Source: Acidimicrobiales bacterium
GTDB lineage: Bacteria > Actinomycetota > Acidimicrobiia > Acidimicrobiales > Poriferisodalaceae
Direction: 5' to 3'
NCBI GenBank assembly: GCA_030749275.1
Contig: JASMKJ010000429.1
Span: 1 to 6,610, forward strand
DNA length: 6,610 nt
Below the pieces are notes generated by a model. That model ran no database searches, was not told the DNA's origin, and was given only the letters and a program-made list of their open reading frames with translations. A program made the translations under genes and the position numbers. Positions within the stretch are counted from its first letter, which is position 1. Each line of letters begins with the position of its first letter. This document shows, in pieces, positions 6,581 through 6,610 of this stretch.

Positions 6581-6610
6581 TCTTCTTAACATTCTGACTG
6601 CCGTTGAACC

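Noticed and set aside
1..6610. CRISPR arrays, tRNA genes, transposases or phage genes
   Set aside because: I looked for regularly spaced repeats, tRNA-like cloverleaf ends and transposase motifs and saw none that could be supported.
1..6610. A previously undescribed defence or mobile system
   Set aside because: All intact genes are recognisable sulfatases and the rest is gene remnants and structured gap. Nothing supports a new multi-gene system beyond the sulfatase operon.

Overview
This window looks like a stretch of a planctomycete chromosome, probably from the Pirellulaceae (Rhodopirellula-type); Verrucomicrobiota or Lentisphaerota are the alternatives. The inference rests on the density of secreted family-S1 sulfatases, their lysine/arginine-rich C-terminal tails, and long gene-poor gaps containing gene remnants. 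No rRNA, tRNA or phylogenetic marker is present, so the assignment is not proven.

Right part (1775-6592, minus strand): three complete secreted sulfatase genes read in the order 5099-6568, 3606-5102, 1775-3604. The first two overlap by 4 bases (ATGA) and the second and third are one base apart, so they almost certainly form one operon. Its promoter lies beyond the right edge. The three proteins have different active-site sequences (CSPTR, CGPSR, CTPSR) and fall in different subfamilies: an arylsulfatase/GALNS-like enzyme, an iduronate-2-sulfatase-like enzyme, and a longer sulfatase with a C-terminal extension. All have signal peptides and highly basic C-terminal tails. The simplest reading is stepwise removal of sulfate esters from a polyanionic polysaccharide outside the cytoplasm; the substrate cannot be read from sequence. 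No maturase (FGE or anSME), glycoside hydrolase or transporter is in the window.

Left part (1-909): gene debris. A C-terminal fragment of an unknown plus-strand gene enters from the left edge and ends at a double stop (104-109). Next is a minus-strand signal-peptide gene whose homologous part seems to stop after about 47 residues. Divergent from it, at 455-909, is a fourth sulfatase that is clearly broken: its signal peptide is frameshifted, an in-frame stretch including the GKWHLG region is missing, and the rest of the protein is lost.

Middle part (910-1774): no convincing gene. It contains an unusual concentration of short perfect inverted repeats (about 915-1340), one possible decayed reading frame interrupted by a TAG (1411-1677), and an inverted repeat touching the stop codon of the last operon gene. 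I found no CRISPR array, transposase, tRNA, or recognisable new multi-gene defence or mobile system. The most notable points are the coupled trio of dissimilar sulfatases, their shared basic tails, the partly deleted fourth sulfatase, and the structured gap.
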